Shown in pieces: positions 1-8,732 of a DNA stretch of 64,000 nt. The position numbers and the translations under genes are program-made. The first letter of the stretch is position 1. Each line of letters starts with the position of its first letter. Source of the DNA: Streptomyces sp. CoH27. GTDB lineage: Bacteria; Actinomycetota; Actinomycetes; Streptomycetales; Streptomycetaceae. The stretch covers positions 174,589 through 238,588 of the forward strand of contig NZ_JAIQYY010000007.1 in the NCBI RefSeq assembly GCF_020181035.1. The letters are read 5' to 3'. The notes under the pieces are model-generated. The model was not told the origin of the DNA. It saw only the letters and a program-made list of their open reading frames with translations, and ran no database searches.

Positions 1-2
1 CG

Positions 3-707
3 CGGCTCTCCGACTTCGACTCGGGCGAGGCCGCGACCGGCTCCATCCAGCTCACCCGGCGGCATCAGACGGTGTCGCTCACCAAGCAGGGCGCGGCCAC
101 GGGCAACCTGCGGGTCAACCTGACCTGGCGGATGCGCACGTCCGACTTCGACCCCAACGAGCGGGGCAGCCTCTTCCGGCACCCCTTCCGGGCCCTCAAA
201 CCCCAGGAGGTGCTCGGCCACGGCCAGTCCATGGTCAACGTCGACCTCGACCTCGGCTGCCTGTACGAGCTGACCGACGGCACGAAGGGCGTCGTCCAGC
301 CGCTCGGCAACTACCTGGGCGACGTCAATGCCCCGCCGTACATCAAGCTCAGCGGCGACGACCGGTTCGGCTCGGCGTCCGGCGAGACGATGTACGTCAA
401 TCTCGACCACCGCGACGCCATCAAACGTCTGCTGGTCTTCGTCTACATCTACGACCAGACCCCGGCCTTCGACCGCACCCACGCCATCGTCACGCTGTAT
501 CCCAGCAACGGCCCCCGGATAGAGATCGGCCTGGACGAACGCCATCCGCAGGCCCGCTCCTGCGCGGTGGTGATGATCGAGAACGTGAAGGGCGAACTGA
601 CGGTCCGCCGCGAGGTGAAGTTCGTGTACGGCTTCCAGGGGGAGCTGGACCGGCTGTACGGGTGGGGGCTGCAGTGGGGCAGGGGGTACAAGACGGCGGA
701 CCGGTGA
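3..707 (+). CDS. TerA-like TerD-domain stress protein, 5' end outside window
   Basis: The reading frame is already open at the first bases of the window, so the true start lies upstream; at least 235 residues are present. The visible part carries the TerD fold hallmark of acidic, metal-binding strands (NVDLDLGCLYEL, YINLDH-type segments) and ends in a domain with FVYIYD and a C-terminal GWGLQWGRGYK motif that I associate with TerA-type proteins rather than short TerD/TerE. TerD-fold proteins bind calcium and are linked to tellurite and envelope stress. It is convergent with the next TerD-family gene, the stop codons being about 12 bases apart. The family is clear; TerA against another multidomain TerD protein is less certain because the N-terminus is missing. 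Confidence 0.8.
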   Translation, partial: RLSDFDSGEAATGSIQLTRRHQTVSLTKQGAATGNLRVNLTWRMRTSDFDPNERGSLFRHPFRALKPQEVLGHGQSMVNVDLDLGCLYELTDGTKGVVQPLGNYLGDVNAPPYIKLSGDDRFGSASGETMYVNLDHRDAIKRLLVFVYIYDQTPAFDRTHAIVTLYPSNGPRIEIGLDERHPQARSCAVVMIENVKGELTVRREVKFVYGFQGELDRLYGWGLQWGRGYKTADR

Positions 708-719
708 ACCCGGCCCCGC

Positions 720-1430
720 TCACCGCCCGATGAACTGCGGCCCCTGCGGCGGCAGCCGGAAGGCCAGGTCGGCGGCGACCGGCACCGGCACAGGCTGCGG
801 ATAGCCGTACGCCGGCGGCTGCTGCGGTACGGCCGTCGTCGGCTGCTCGGGAGGCAACGGCCGGGACGCCGTGGGCTCCGGCTCGGCCTCCGACTCGTCC
901 ACCGAGATGCCGAAGTCCGTCGCGAGCCCCTTCAGCCCGTCCTGGTACCCCTCGCCCAGCGCGCGGAACTTCCAGCCCTCCCCGCGCCGGTACAGCTCAC
1001 CGCAGATCAGCGCCGTCTCCGCGCCGGTCTCCGGCTTGATCTCGAAGCTGGCCAGCGGCTCCCCGTCGGCGGCCGCGTCGTACAGCAGGATGCACAGCGC
1101 CGGCACCTGGTCGAAGGTGACGCCGTCGGCGGAGGCGACGAGCAGGATCCGCCCGACGCCCGGCTCGACACCGGGAAGATCTGTCTGGATCGTGTCGGTC
1201 AGTCCCTCGGCGACGCGTTTCTTGCCGAGCCGCCACACCTTTCCGGAGGGATGCCGGGGCTGGTTGTAGAAGACGAAGTCCTCGTCCGAGCGCACACGGC
1301 CGTCGGGGCCGAGCAGCAGCGCCGAGGCGTCCACGTCCGGGACTCCCTGCCCGGCGGTCCAGCGCAGCACGGCCCGGACCGTGGTGGCTTCCAGCGGGAC
1401 GTTCGACCCCTTCAGCATCGCGTGCGTCAT
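720..1430 (-). CDS. TerD-family protein with proline-rich C-terminal tail
   Basis: The 236-residue protein has an N-terminal TerD domain (about residues 1-175) with the usual pattern of a short basic opening (MLKGSNVPL), a [10 protein letters not shown] acidic strand, an FVFYNQP motif and a [20 protein letters not shown]-terminal region. After residue 175 it runs into an acidic and then Pro/Gln-rich tail ([20 protein letters not shown]) likely to be disordered. The ATG at 1430 has an AGGCAGGA ribosome-binding site a suitable distance upstream. It is divergent from the lyase gene starting at 1615, so the 184-base gap should hold promoters for both arms of the Ter locus. The role is inferred from the family: calcium-binding, stress-related and cytoplasmic. 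Confidence 0.85.
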   Translation of the reverse strand: MTHAMLKGSNVPLEATTVRAVLRWTAGQGVPDVDASALLLGPDGRVRSDEDFVFYNQPRHPSGKVWRLGKKRVAEGLTDTIQTDLPGVEPGVGRILLVASADGVTFDQVPALCILLYDAAADGEPLASFEIKPETGAETALICGELYRRGEGWKFRALGEGYQDGLKGLATDFGISVDESEAEPEPTASRPLPPEQPTTAVPQQPPAYGYPQPVPVPVAADLAFRLPPQGPQFIGR

Positions 1431-1614
1431 GCGGTCATCCTGCCTTCTCGGTCCTGGTCACGACAATGCGGGGGTAGGGCCGCCGAGGGCCGCCGACACA
1501 AGCGAGTTACCGGAAATTCATGCCCGCAGGGAACCCCGGACACGGGTCTCTACGTACTATTACCGGCCACCTTTTACCGAACACAGACCCGGGCCCGTGC
1601 CTGTAGGGAGTTAT

Positions 1615-2784
1615 ATGCGTCATTTCGGGCACATCGCCCCCGAGGTGCGGCAGCGCCTCTTCCACCGGGAGCCGTGCGACTTCACCGCCGACTCTCCGGC
1701 CCGGCTGCTCGCCAGCGCCCTCGGCGCCACCCTGTACAGCCCGGCAACCCGGCCGCGGCTCGCCGACGACATCGTCAAGCAGGCCGGGAACGGCGTGGTC
1801 TCGATGGTGCTGTGCCTGGAGGACTCGATCGACGACGCGGACGTCGTGGCCGGCGAGGAGAACCTGGTCCGCCAGTTCGCCGACCTCGCCGCCCGGCCCG
1901 GCTCCGAGCCGCCGCTGCTCTTCATCCGGGTGCGCACCCCCGAGCAGATACCCGACCTCGTGCACCGGCTCGGCGCGTCCGTACGCCTGCTGTCCGGGTT
2001 CGTGCTGCCGAAGTTCACCGAGGAGCGCGGTATCCCGTTCCTGGAGGCCCTGGCGGCCGCCGAGGCCGACAGCGGGCGACGGCTGTTCGCCATGCCGGTC
2101 CTGGAGTCCCCCGAGCTGCTCTACCGCGAATCCCGCGTGGACACCCTGGAGGGCATCGCCCGCGCGGTCGACAAGTACCGCGACCGGGTGCTGGCCCTGC
2201 GCCTCGGCGTCACCGACTTCTGCTCCTCCTACGGCCTGCGCCGCGCCCCCGACATGACCGCCTACGACGTCCAGGTGGTCGCCTCCGTGATCGCCGACGT
2301 CGTGAACATGCTGGGCCGGGCCGACGGCACCGGATTCACCGTGACCGGACCCGTGTGGGAGTACTTCCGGCTCTCCGAGCGCATGTTCAAGCCCCAGCTG
2401 CGGCAGAGCCCCTTCCTGGAGGTGCAGGCCGTCGAGCTGCGCGAGAAGCTGCTGGAGCACGCCATGGACGGACTGCTGCGGGAGATCTCCCTCGACCACG
2501 CCAACGGTCTGCTCGGCAAGACCTGCATCCACCCCTCCCATGTGCTGCCCGTGCACGCGCTGTCCGTGGTCAGCCACGAGGAGTACAGCGACGCCCAGGA
2601 CATCCTGCGCCCCGAGCGGGGCGGTGGGGGAGTGCTCCGCTCGGCCTACACGAACAAGATGAACGAGGTGAAGCCGCACCGCGCCTGGGCCGAACGGACC
2701 CTGCTGCGCGCCGAGGCCTTCGGCGTGGCCCACGAGGACGTCGGTTTCGTGGAGTTGCTCGCCGCCGGAATAAGGGACGCATGA
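1615..2784 (+). CDS. HpcH/HpaI aldolase / citrate lyase-like enzyme of the Ter module
   Basis: The 389-residue protein belongs to the HpcH/HpaI-citrate lyase beta superfamily of TIM-barrel C-C lyases. Segments typical of the family are a VVSMVLCLEDSID strand, LFIRVRTPEQIP, a GFVLPKF strand, and FAMPVLESPELLY, which supplies the metal-binding Glu. The ATG at 1615 is chosen because it has a GGGAG ribosome-binding site and the conserved region begins straight after it; the frame is open further upstream without a good start. It overlaps the next gene by four bases (ATGA), so the two are translationally coupled. Together with the phosphoribosyltransferase fusion and HAD phosphatase it forms the Ter-linked biosynthetic module described from comparative genomics by Aravind and colleagues. 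The substrate is unknown. Confidence 0.85.
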   Translation: MRHFGHIAPEVRQRLFHREPCDFTADSPARLLASALGATLYSPATRPRLADDIVKQAGNGVVSMVLCLEDSIDDADVVAGEENLVRQFADLAARPGSEPPLLFIRVRTPEQIPDLVHRLGASVRLLSGFVLPKFTEERGIPFLEALAAAEADSGRRLFAMPVLESPELLYRESRVDTLEGIARAVDKYRDRVLALRLGVTDFCSSYGLRRAPDMTAYDVQVVASVIADVVNMLGRADGTGFTVTGPVWEYFRLSERMFKPQLRQSPFLEVQAVELREKLLEHAMDGLLREISLDHANGLLGKTCIHPSHVLPVHALSVVSHEEYSDAQDILRPERGGGGVLRSAYTNKMNEVKPHRAWAERTLLRAEAFGVAHEDVGFVELLAAGIRDA

Positions 2785-5219
2785 AGAACGCAGTGAACGA
2801 CGGGGGCTGGTCCGGCGCCTGGGTCGCGGAGCGGCTCGGGGTCGAACTCGTGGGCGACGAGGGCCTGCCCGCCCTGCTCGGGCTCGCCCTGCGCCGTAAC
2901 CCCAAGCGGGCCCATCTGCTCGTCTCCAACGTGCTCGGCAAGCATGTCCCGCAGTCGCCGTCCGTGGTCTACGGCCATGGGGTCCGGCTGGGTCGTCGGG
3001 TTGCCGAGCTGCTGGGTGAGGCGGCGGCGGGTGCCGCTGTCGTCCTCGGCTATGCGGAGACCGCGACGGGGCTCGGCCATGCGGTGGCCGACGGGCTCGG
3101 TACGGCGCCGTATCTGCACTCCACGCGCCGGCCGGTGGCCGGGGTCGCCCGGGCGGGCGGCTTCGAGGAGTCGCACTCGCATGCCACGTCGCATCTGCTG
3201 CTGCCGGAGGATCCGTCGCTGCTGGCCGGTGACGGTCCGCTGGTCCTGGTCGACGACGAGTTCTCCACCGGTAACACCGTGCTGAACACCATTCGTGATC
3301 TGCACGAGCGGTATCCGCGCGGGCGGTATGTGGTGGTGGCGCTGGTCGACATGCGGTCGGCGGGGGACGTCGAGCGGATGGAACGGTTCGCCGGTGAGAT
3401 CGGGGCGCGGGTGGATCTGATCGCCGCCGCGTCCGGGGTCGTACGGCTGCCGGAAGGTGTGCTGGAGAAGGGACAGCTGCTGGTCGCCGAGCACGACCGG
3501 CAGCACGGCTCGCCGGAACCGTCGCACGGCTGTGTCACCCGTGCGGAGCTCCACTGGCCCCACGGCCTCCCCGACGGTGGCCGGCACGGTTTCACCCCGG
3601 CCCATCGCACCCGTCTCGAAGCCGCGCTGCCCGAGATGGCCGCCCGAATAGCGGAGGCCCTGCCCGCCTCCGCCCGCCGCGTCCTCGTCCTCGGCTTCGA
3701 GGAGCTGATGTACGCCCCGCTGCGGCTCGCCCGGGAGCTGGAGCAGGTCATGGATGCCGAGGTGCGGTTCTCGACCACCACCCGGTCGCCCGTGCTCGCG
3801 CTCGACGACCCCGGCTATGCGATCCGCACCCGGCTGGTCTTCCCCGCCCATGACGACCCGGCCGACGGCCCTGGCGAGCGCTACGCGTACAACGTCGCCG
3901 GCGCCGGCTTCGACGCCGTCGTGACCGTGGTGGACTCGGTCGCCGACACCCCCGCCCTGCACGCGCCGGACGGGCTGCTGGCCCGCCTCGCCGCCCACAC
4001 CCCGCACGTCCTGCTCGCGGTCGTCCCGTCGTACGTCCCGCACGCTTCCGAAAGGCCGGCCATGCTGCCCGAGCCCCTCCGTGGCCCCGCATTCTCCAGT
4101 TACGCGCCCGAGGAGGTCGGCTGGCTGCTCCAGGACCTCTCCGACGTCACCCTGGAGGCGCCGACCGAGGAACGGGAGGAGGCCATCCAGAGCGGCGGGG
4201 CGCACTACGCCGAGTCGCTGCCGGTGGAGTACCAGCCCAGCGAGCAGTACCAGGAGCTGTTCCAGGCCGCCCTCGACGCCTCCGCCGCCCGTGTCGCGCA
4301 CGCCGTCGGGGTGGTGACGGAGACGGTGCTCGCCGAGCGGTCGCCGCGTCCGGTGCTGGTGTCGCTGGCGCGGGCCGGGACCCCGGTCGGCGTTCTCATG
4401 CGCCGCTGGGCGCAGTTCCGGCACGGGCTGGACCTGCCGCACTACGCCGTGTCCATCGTGCGCGGCCGGGGCATCGATGCCAACGCGCTGCGCTGGCTCG
4501 CCGCGCATCACGACCCCGGGGACGTCGTCTTCGTGGACGGCTGGACCGGCAAGGGTGCGATCACCCGTGAACTCGCCCAGGCCATCGAGGAGTTCGAGAG
4601 GGCGGAGGGCATCGGCGGCTTCGACCCGGAGATCGCCGTACTCGCCGACCCGGGCTCCTGCGTGCGCACCTACGGCACCCGCGAGGACTTCCTCATCCCC
4701 TCGGCCTGCCTCAACTCGACCGTCTCCGGCCTCATCTCGCGGACGGTCCTGCGCGCCGACCTGGTCGGCCCGGACGACTTCCACGGCGCGAAGTTCTACC
4801 GCGAACTCGCCGGCTCCGACGTCTCCGTGGCCTTCCTCGACGCCGTCGCCGCCCGCTTCCCCGAGGTCGCCGACACCGTCGGCACCGCCGTCAAGGAGCT
4901 GATGGCCGAGGACCGCACCCCGACCTGGGCGGGCTGGCGGGCCGTGGAGCGGATCAGCGAGGAGTACGGCATCCACGACGTGAACCTCGTGAAGCCCGGC
5001 GTCGGCGAGACCACCCGGGTGCTGCTGCGCCGGGTGCCCTGGAAGATCCTGGCCCGCGCCGGGGCCGGCGCCGACCTCGACCACGTACGCCTGCTCGCCG
5101 GGCAGAGGGGCGTCCCCGTCGAGGAGGTCGGCGAACTGCCGTACACCTGCGTCGGGTTGATCCACCCCCAGTACACGCGGGGCGCCACGGGTGCCGACGG
5201 CAAGGCGGTGAACGTCTGA
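2781..5219 (+). CDS. Phosphoribosyltransferase-TRSP-StiP-PELOTA fusion of the Ter module
   Basis: An 812-residue multidomain protein. Residues about 20-230 form a phosphoribosyltransferase-like domain with the PRPP-loop motif VLVDDEFSTGNT (about 153-164). The middle (about 250-450) fits the TRSP domain that follows it in such fusions, and about 500-720 fits the second PRTase-like StiP domain, with a VVFVDGWTGKGAIT loop near residue 582. The C-terminus (about 733-795, VNLVKPGVGETTRVLLRRVPW) fits a PELOTA-type RNA-binding domain. The start ATG lies inside the stop of the preceding lyase, and the stop overlaps the HAD start (TGATG). In many genomes these parts are separate genes; here they are one chain. 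The proposed role, from the literature on Ter systems, is making a nucleoside-like metabolite; this is not proven. Confidence 0.8.
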   Translation: MKNAVNDGGWSGAWVAERLGVELVGDEGLPALLGLALRRNPKRAHLLVSNVLGKHVPQSPSVVYGHGVRLGRRVAELLGEAAAGAAVVLGYAETATGLGHAVADGLGTAPYLHSTRRPVAGVARAGGFEESHSHATSHLLLPEDPSLLAGDGPLVLVDDEFSTGNTVLNTIRDLHERYPRGRYVVVALVDMRSAGDVERMERFAGEIGARVDLIAAASGVVRLPEGVLEKGQLLVAEHDRQHGSPEPSHGCVTRAELHWPHGLPDGGRHGFTPAHRTRLEAALPEMAARIAEALPASARRVLVLGFEELMYAPLRLARELEQVMDAEVRFSTTTRSPVLALDDPGYAIRTRLVFPAHDDPADGPGERYAYNVAGAGFDAVVTVVDSVADTPALHAPDGLLARLAAHTPHVLLAVVPSYVPHASERPAMLPEPLRGPAFSSYAPEEVGWLLQDLSDVTLEAPTEEREEAIQSGGAHYAESLPVEYQPSEQYQELFQAALDASAARVAHAVGVVTETVLAERSPRPVLVSLARAGTPVGVLMRRWAQFRHGLDLPHYAVSIVRGRGIDANALRWLAAHHDPGDVVFVDGWTGKGAITRELAQAIEEFERAEGIGGFDPEIAVLADPGSCVRTYGTREDFLIPSACLNSTVSGLISRTVLRADLVGPDDFHGAKFYRELAGSDVSVAFLDAVAARFPEVADTVGTAVKELMAEDRTPTWAGWRAVERISEEYGIHDVNLVKPGVGETTRVLLRRVPWKILARAGAGADLDHVRLLAGQRGVPVEEVGELPYTCVGLIHPQYTRGATGADGKAVNV

Positions 5220-6028
5220 TGCCGGTGCTGGTGGCGAGCGACCTCGACCGTACGCTGATCTACTCCTCGGCGGCCCTCGCGCTGACCATGCCGGACGCGC
5301 GGGCGCCCCGGCTGCTGTGCGTGGAGGTGCACGAGGCCAGGCCGCTGTCGTTCATGACCGAGACGGCCGCCCAGTTGCTGACCGACCTCGGGGACGCGGC
5401 CGTCTTCGTGCCGACGACCACGCGGACCCGCAAGCAGTACCAGCGGATCAATCTGCCCGGACCGCCGCCGGCGTACGCGATCTGTGCCAACGGCGGCCAT
5501 CTGCTGGTCGACGGGGTCACCGACACCGACTGGCACGCGGGCGTGCAGGCCCGGCTGGCCGACGAGTGCGCGCCGCTGGCGGAGGTGCGCGAACATCTGG
5601 CGCGGACGGCGGACCCGGCGTGGGTGCGCAAGCACCGGGTCGCCGAGGAACTGTTCACCTACCTGGTCGTCGAGCGCGAGCTGCTGCCCGAGGAGTGGGT
5701 GAAGGAGCTGGCGGTGTGGGCGGAGGCCCGGGGCTGGACGGTCTCCCTCCAGGGCCGCAAGATCTACGCCGTCCCGAAGCCGCTCACCAAGAGCGCGGCG
5801 GTGCGGGAGGTGGCCCGCCGCACCGGTGCGGAGCTGACCCTGGCGGCCGGTGACTCCCTCCTGGACGCCGACCTCCTCCTGGCCGCCGACCGGGGCTGGC
5901 GCCCGGGGCACGGCGAGCTTGCCGACACGGGCTGGACGGCCCCGGAGATCGGCGCGCTGCCCGAGCGGGGGGTCCTGGCGGGGGAGCGGATCCTGCGGGA
6001 GTTTCTCCGGGCTGCCCGGCAGGGTTAG
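5219..6028 (+). CDS. HAD-superfamily phosphatase of the Ter module
   Basis: The 269-residue protein opens with the HAD motif I variant VASDLDRTLIYS (DxDxT), has a motif II Thr in FVPTTTRTRKQY, the conserved Lys in KPLTKSAAV, and motif III/IV in LAAGDSLLDADLLLAAD (GDSxxD). This is a type II cap HAD phosphatase resembling sucrose-phosphatase and phosphomannomutase-like members. Its ATG overlaps the stop of the upstream fusion gene, so all three genes of the module are probably made from one transcript. The probable reaction is dephosphorylation of a phosphoribosyl-derived intermediate made by its neighbours. Its stop codon overlaps the stop of the convergent zinc-ribbon gene by four bases. Confidence 0.85.
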   Translation: MPVLVASDLDRTLIYSSAALALTMPDARAPRLLCVEVHEARPLSFMTETAAQLLTDLGDAAVFVPTTTRTRKQYQRINLPGPPPAYAICANGGHLLVDGVTDTDWHAGVQARLADECAPLAEVREHLARTADPAWVRKHRVAEELFTYLVVERELLPEEWVKELAVWAEARGWTVSLQGRKIYAVPKPLTKSAAVREVARRTGAELTLAAGDSLLDADLLLAADRGWRPGHGELADTGWTAPEIGALPERGVLAGERILREFLRAARQG

Positions 6029-6234
6029 CCGCAGCACCCTCCACCACAACACCCGCCGCCCCCGCTGGAGGCCGGCGCCTTGGCGGCCGTACCTCCGACC
6101 GCCACGGTGGACAGCAACTTCACCGTGTCGGCGTGTCCTGCGGGGCAAGTCGCGGGGGCGGCCGACTCCGCCATCGGTCGGCTGAGTTCGAACGTGTCGC
6201 CGCAGGTCCGGCAGCGGTATTCGTAGCGAGGCAT
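6025..6234 (-). CDS. FmdB-type zinc-ribbon protein
   Basis: A 69-residue protein beginning MPRYEYRCRTCGDTFEL, the hallmark of the FmdB/CxxC zinc-ribbon family: one CxxC pair near residues 8-11 and a single further Cys (CPAGH) rather than a full second CxxC. It ends in a glycine- and cysteine-rich tail (GGGGCCGGGCCG) that may bind metal. Such proteins are often annotated as putative regulatory proteins, though their function is poorly defined. It lies antisense to and convergent with the HAD gene, with a four-base overlap of stop codons. Confidence 0.8.
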   Translation of the reverse strand: MPRYEYRCRTCGDTFELSRPMAESAAPATCPAGHADTVKLLSTVAVGGTAAKAPASSGGGGCCGGGCCG

Positions 6235-6409
6235 GGCCTCAGGTTAACCGCCATGGCCCCGGTTTCGACCCCTTGATCCGACTCGAACGGGCTTCTTCAC
6301 AGACACATGTGTGAGGGTTTCGAAAATACGCTGATAGCTTGTTTGCGCCGTTGCGAGAACGCTCAGCTCACCGCGCGGGCAAGAGCGAGTGCGGAGGGGA
6401 GACGCCGTC

Positions 6410-8671
6410 GTGACTGACGCGTCGCGGGGACAGGATCGTTCCCGTGGGGGAGACCATGGCGAGGCGCTGCCCGACGCCGAGGCGACCCTGCACATCAGGG
6501 TCGGTGCCGTCCGGGCGGACGAGACCATGCAGTTGCGGGTGCCCGCACCGCCGGAGCCGCCCGCGCAGGGGGGCGGCCGGGCCGAGCGCCGGCGCAGTGC
6601 GCGCCCCTCGGCGCGCATGCGTGCCGAGCGAGCGGTCCGCCGGCTGCTGGCGCTGTTCGGGCCGCTGGCACCGTACGTGCGCCGCCTCGCGCCCTACCTG
6701 CGCCGCCTCGCGCCCTACCTGCGCCGCCTCGCGCCCTACGTGCGCCGTCTGAAGCCCGTCTACCCGCGTCCGGGCCGGACCGGCTGGCGCCGCTGGGTGC
6801 CCTCCTGGCGCCAGTGGCTCGGCGGTTTCCTCAGCTCCGTCGGTCTGCTCGGGGCCTTCCTCGTCACGGCGTACGCGATGACGGACATACCGAGCAACCT
6901 GAACACGTACGCCACCCAGCAGGACAACGTCTACTTCTGGTCCGACGGCACCCCCATGGCCCGTACGGGCTGGGTGCAGCGCCAGGCGATGCCGCTCAAG
7001 GACATCCCCCAGGACGTCCGCTGGGCGGTGCTGGCGGCGGAGAACGAGACCTTCTACTCCGACCCCGGCATATCCATGCGGGGCATCACCCGCGCCCTGT
7101 GGCAGACCGTGGGGGAGGGGTACACCGCCGGCGGCTCCACCATCACCCAGCAGTACGTCAAAAACGTCTATCTCAACCAGAACCAGACGGTCACCCGGAA
7201 GTTCACCGAGGCGATGATCGCCCTCAAGCTCGACAACAAGATGAGCAAGGACAAGATCCTGGAGGGCTATCTCAACACCAGCTGGTTCGGCCGGGGCACC
7301 TACGGCATCCAGCGCGCCGCCCAGGCCTACTACGGCAAGGACGTCGGCAAGCTCAACGTCTCCGAGGCGGCGATGCTCGCGGGCCTGCTCAAGGGCGCCG
7401 GCCTGTACGACCCCACGCTCGGCAAGGCCAACCACCAGCGGGCCGAGGAGCGCTGGAAGTGGATCCTCGACCGCATGGTCAAGATCCACAAGCTGACACC
7501 GCAGGAGCGGGCCAAGTACACGACGTTCCCCGAGCCGCTGAAGAGCAACCCGCTGTACAACACCGGCGAGCAGAGCGACTACCTGGTGGAGCTGGCCTCG
7601 CAGTACGCCAAGAAGGCCGGGGGCCTGACCGACCAGCAGTTCGACCTGGGCGGCTACCAGATCTACACGACCTTCGACCGCAAGCGGGAGAAAGACCTCA
7701 CCGACGCCGTCACCCAGGCCCGCAAGCAGGCCAAGCGGGACCACCCGGCCCAGGCGAAGGACGCCCACTACGGCGCCGCCTCCGTCGCCGCCGACGGCCG
7801 GATCCTCGCGGTCTACGGCGGCCCCGACCACCGTACGCAGGGCTACAACGAGTCCAACGCGGCCACCGTCCCGGCCGGCACCGCCTTCCTGCCGTTCGTC
7901 TACGCGGCCGGGCTGGAGCACGGCGTCCACAAGACGCGCGGCGTGCCCGCCACCCCCGTCACCCCGGACAGCGTCTACGACGGCAACGACAACATTCCCG
8001 TCATGACCCCCGAGGGGCCGTACTGGGACCGCAGCGGCAAAAGGATCCTCACGCGCAACGACGGCCACACGTCGTACGGGCAGATCACCCTGCGCCGGGC
8101 GCTCGCCCAGTCGGTGAACACCCCGTTCATGCAGCTGGGCATGGACACCGGCCTGGACACGGTCCGGCAGACCGCCGAGTCCGCCGGACTGCTGCCCGAC
8201 ACCCTCGGCCCCCAGGTGCCCGCGCTGTCGCTGGGCAGCTCCACGCCGAGCGCGATCCGCATGGCGAGCGGGTACGCCACGTTCGCCGCCGACGGCACCC
8301 ACACCGAGCCGTACTCGGTGCGCCGGATCACCCGCAACGGCGCGCCGGTCGCCCTGAACACCCCGCGTCCCGAGCGCGCGGTCGGCGCCGAGACGGCCCA
8401 GGAGGTCACCGAGGCGCTCACCGACTCCTTCCGCGCCGCCCACCCGGCCGCGGCAGCGACCCGGCCGGGAGCGGCAGGGAAGGCCGGCACCACCCAGGAC
8501 GACACCGCCGCCTGGTACGCCGGTACGGCCGACTCCGTCTCGACGGCCGTCGTCGTCTACCGCATGGACCTGTCGAAGTCCCTGGAGCCGCTGCCGCTCC
8601 AGGGGTTGGCCGGAACGCCCGCCGACAGCGTGCCGTACCGCCTGTGGTCGGCCGCCATGGGCCTGGACTGA
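6410..8671 (+). CDS. Class A penicillin-binding protein with degenerate transpeptidase motifs
   Basis: A protein of about 753 residues: a basic cytoplasmic N-terminus containing a tandem LAPYxRR repeat (about residues 85-115), one membrane segment (about 140-160), a GT51 peptidoglycan glycosyltransferase domain (catalytic Glu in AAENETFY near 210, GGSTITQQYVKN near 240) and a transpeptidase-like domain. The glycosyltransferase motifs look intact. In the transpeptidase domain the usual SxxK box reads GTAFLPF (Ser to Thr, Lys to Leu), the SxN box is normal (SVNTPF), and the KTG box reads KAGT. It is therefore probably a working glycan polymerase with an inactive or unusual penicillin-binding domain. 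The GTG at 6410 is preferred over an in-frame start 21 bases upstream because GGAGGGGAGA precedes it. Confidence 0.88.
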   Translation: MTDASRGQDRSRGGDHGEALPDAEATLHIRVGAVRADETMQLRVPAPPEPPAQGGGRAERRRSARPSARMRAERAVRRLLALFGPLAPYVRRLAPYLRRLAPYLRRLAPYVRRLKPVYPRPGRTGWRRWVPSWRQWLGGFLSSVGLLGAFLVTAYAMTDIPSNLNTYATQQDNVYFWSDGTPMARTGWVQRQAMPLKDIPQDVRWAVLAAENETFYSDPGISMRGITRALWQTVGEGYTAGGSTITQQYVKNVYLNQNQTVTRKFTEAMIALKLDNKMSKDKILEGYLNTSWFGRGTYGIQRAAQAYYGKDVGKLNVSEAAMLAGLLKGAGLYDPTLGKANHQRAEERWKWILDRMVKIHKLTPQERAKYTTFPEPLKSNPLYNTGEQSDYLVELASQYAKKAGGLTDQQFDLGGYQIYTTFDRKREKDLTDAVTQARKQAKRDHPAQAKDAHYGAASVAADGRILAVYGGPDHRTQGYNESNAATVPAGTAFLPFVYAAGLEHGVHKTRGVPATPVTPDSVYDGNDNIPVMTPEGPYWDRSGKRILTRNDGHTSYGQITLRRALAQSVNTPFMQLGMDTGLDTVRQTAESAGLLPDTLGPQVPALSLGSSTPSAIRMASGYATFAADGTHTEPYSVRRITRNGAPVALNTPRPERAVGAETAQEVTEALTDSFRAAHPAAAATRPGAAGKAGTTQDDTAAWYAGTADSVSTAVVVYRMDLSKSLEPLPLQGLAGTPADSVPYRLWSAAMGLD

Positions 8672-8732
8672 CCCTTAAGGTCCCCGCACCCGCACCCACA
8701 CCCGCCGCCCCCCTTCGCAGATTGAGCCGCGT

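Noticed and set aside
2646..5165. Long minus-strand open frame opposite the phosphoribosyltransferase fusion
   Set aside because: Its translation is a Gly/Asp/Val/Arg-rich shadow without domains; the plus-strand gene has clear PRPP motifs and start/stop coupling with both neighbours.
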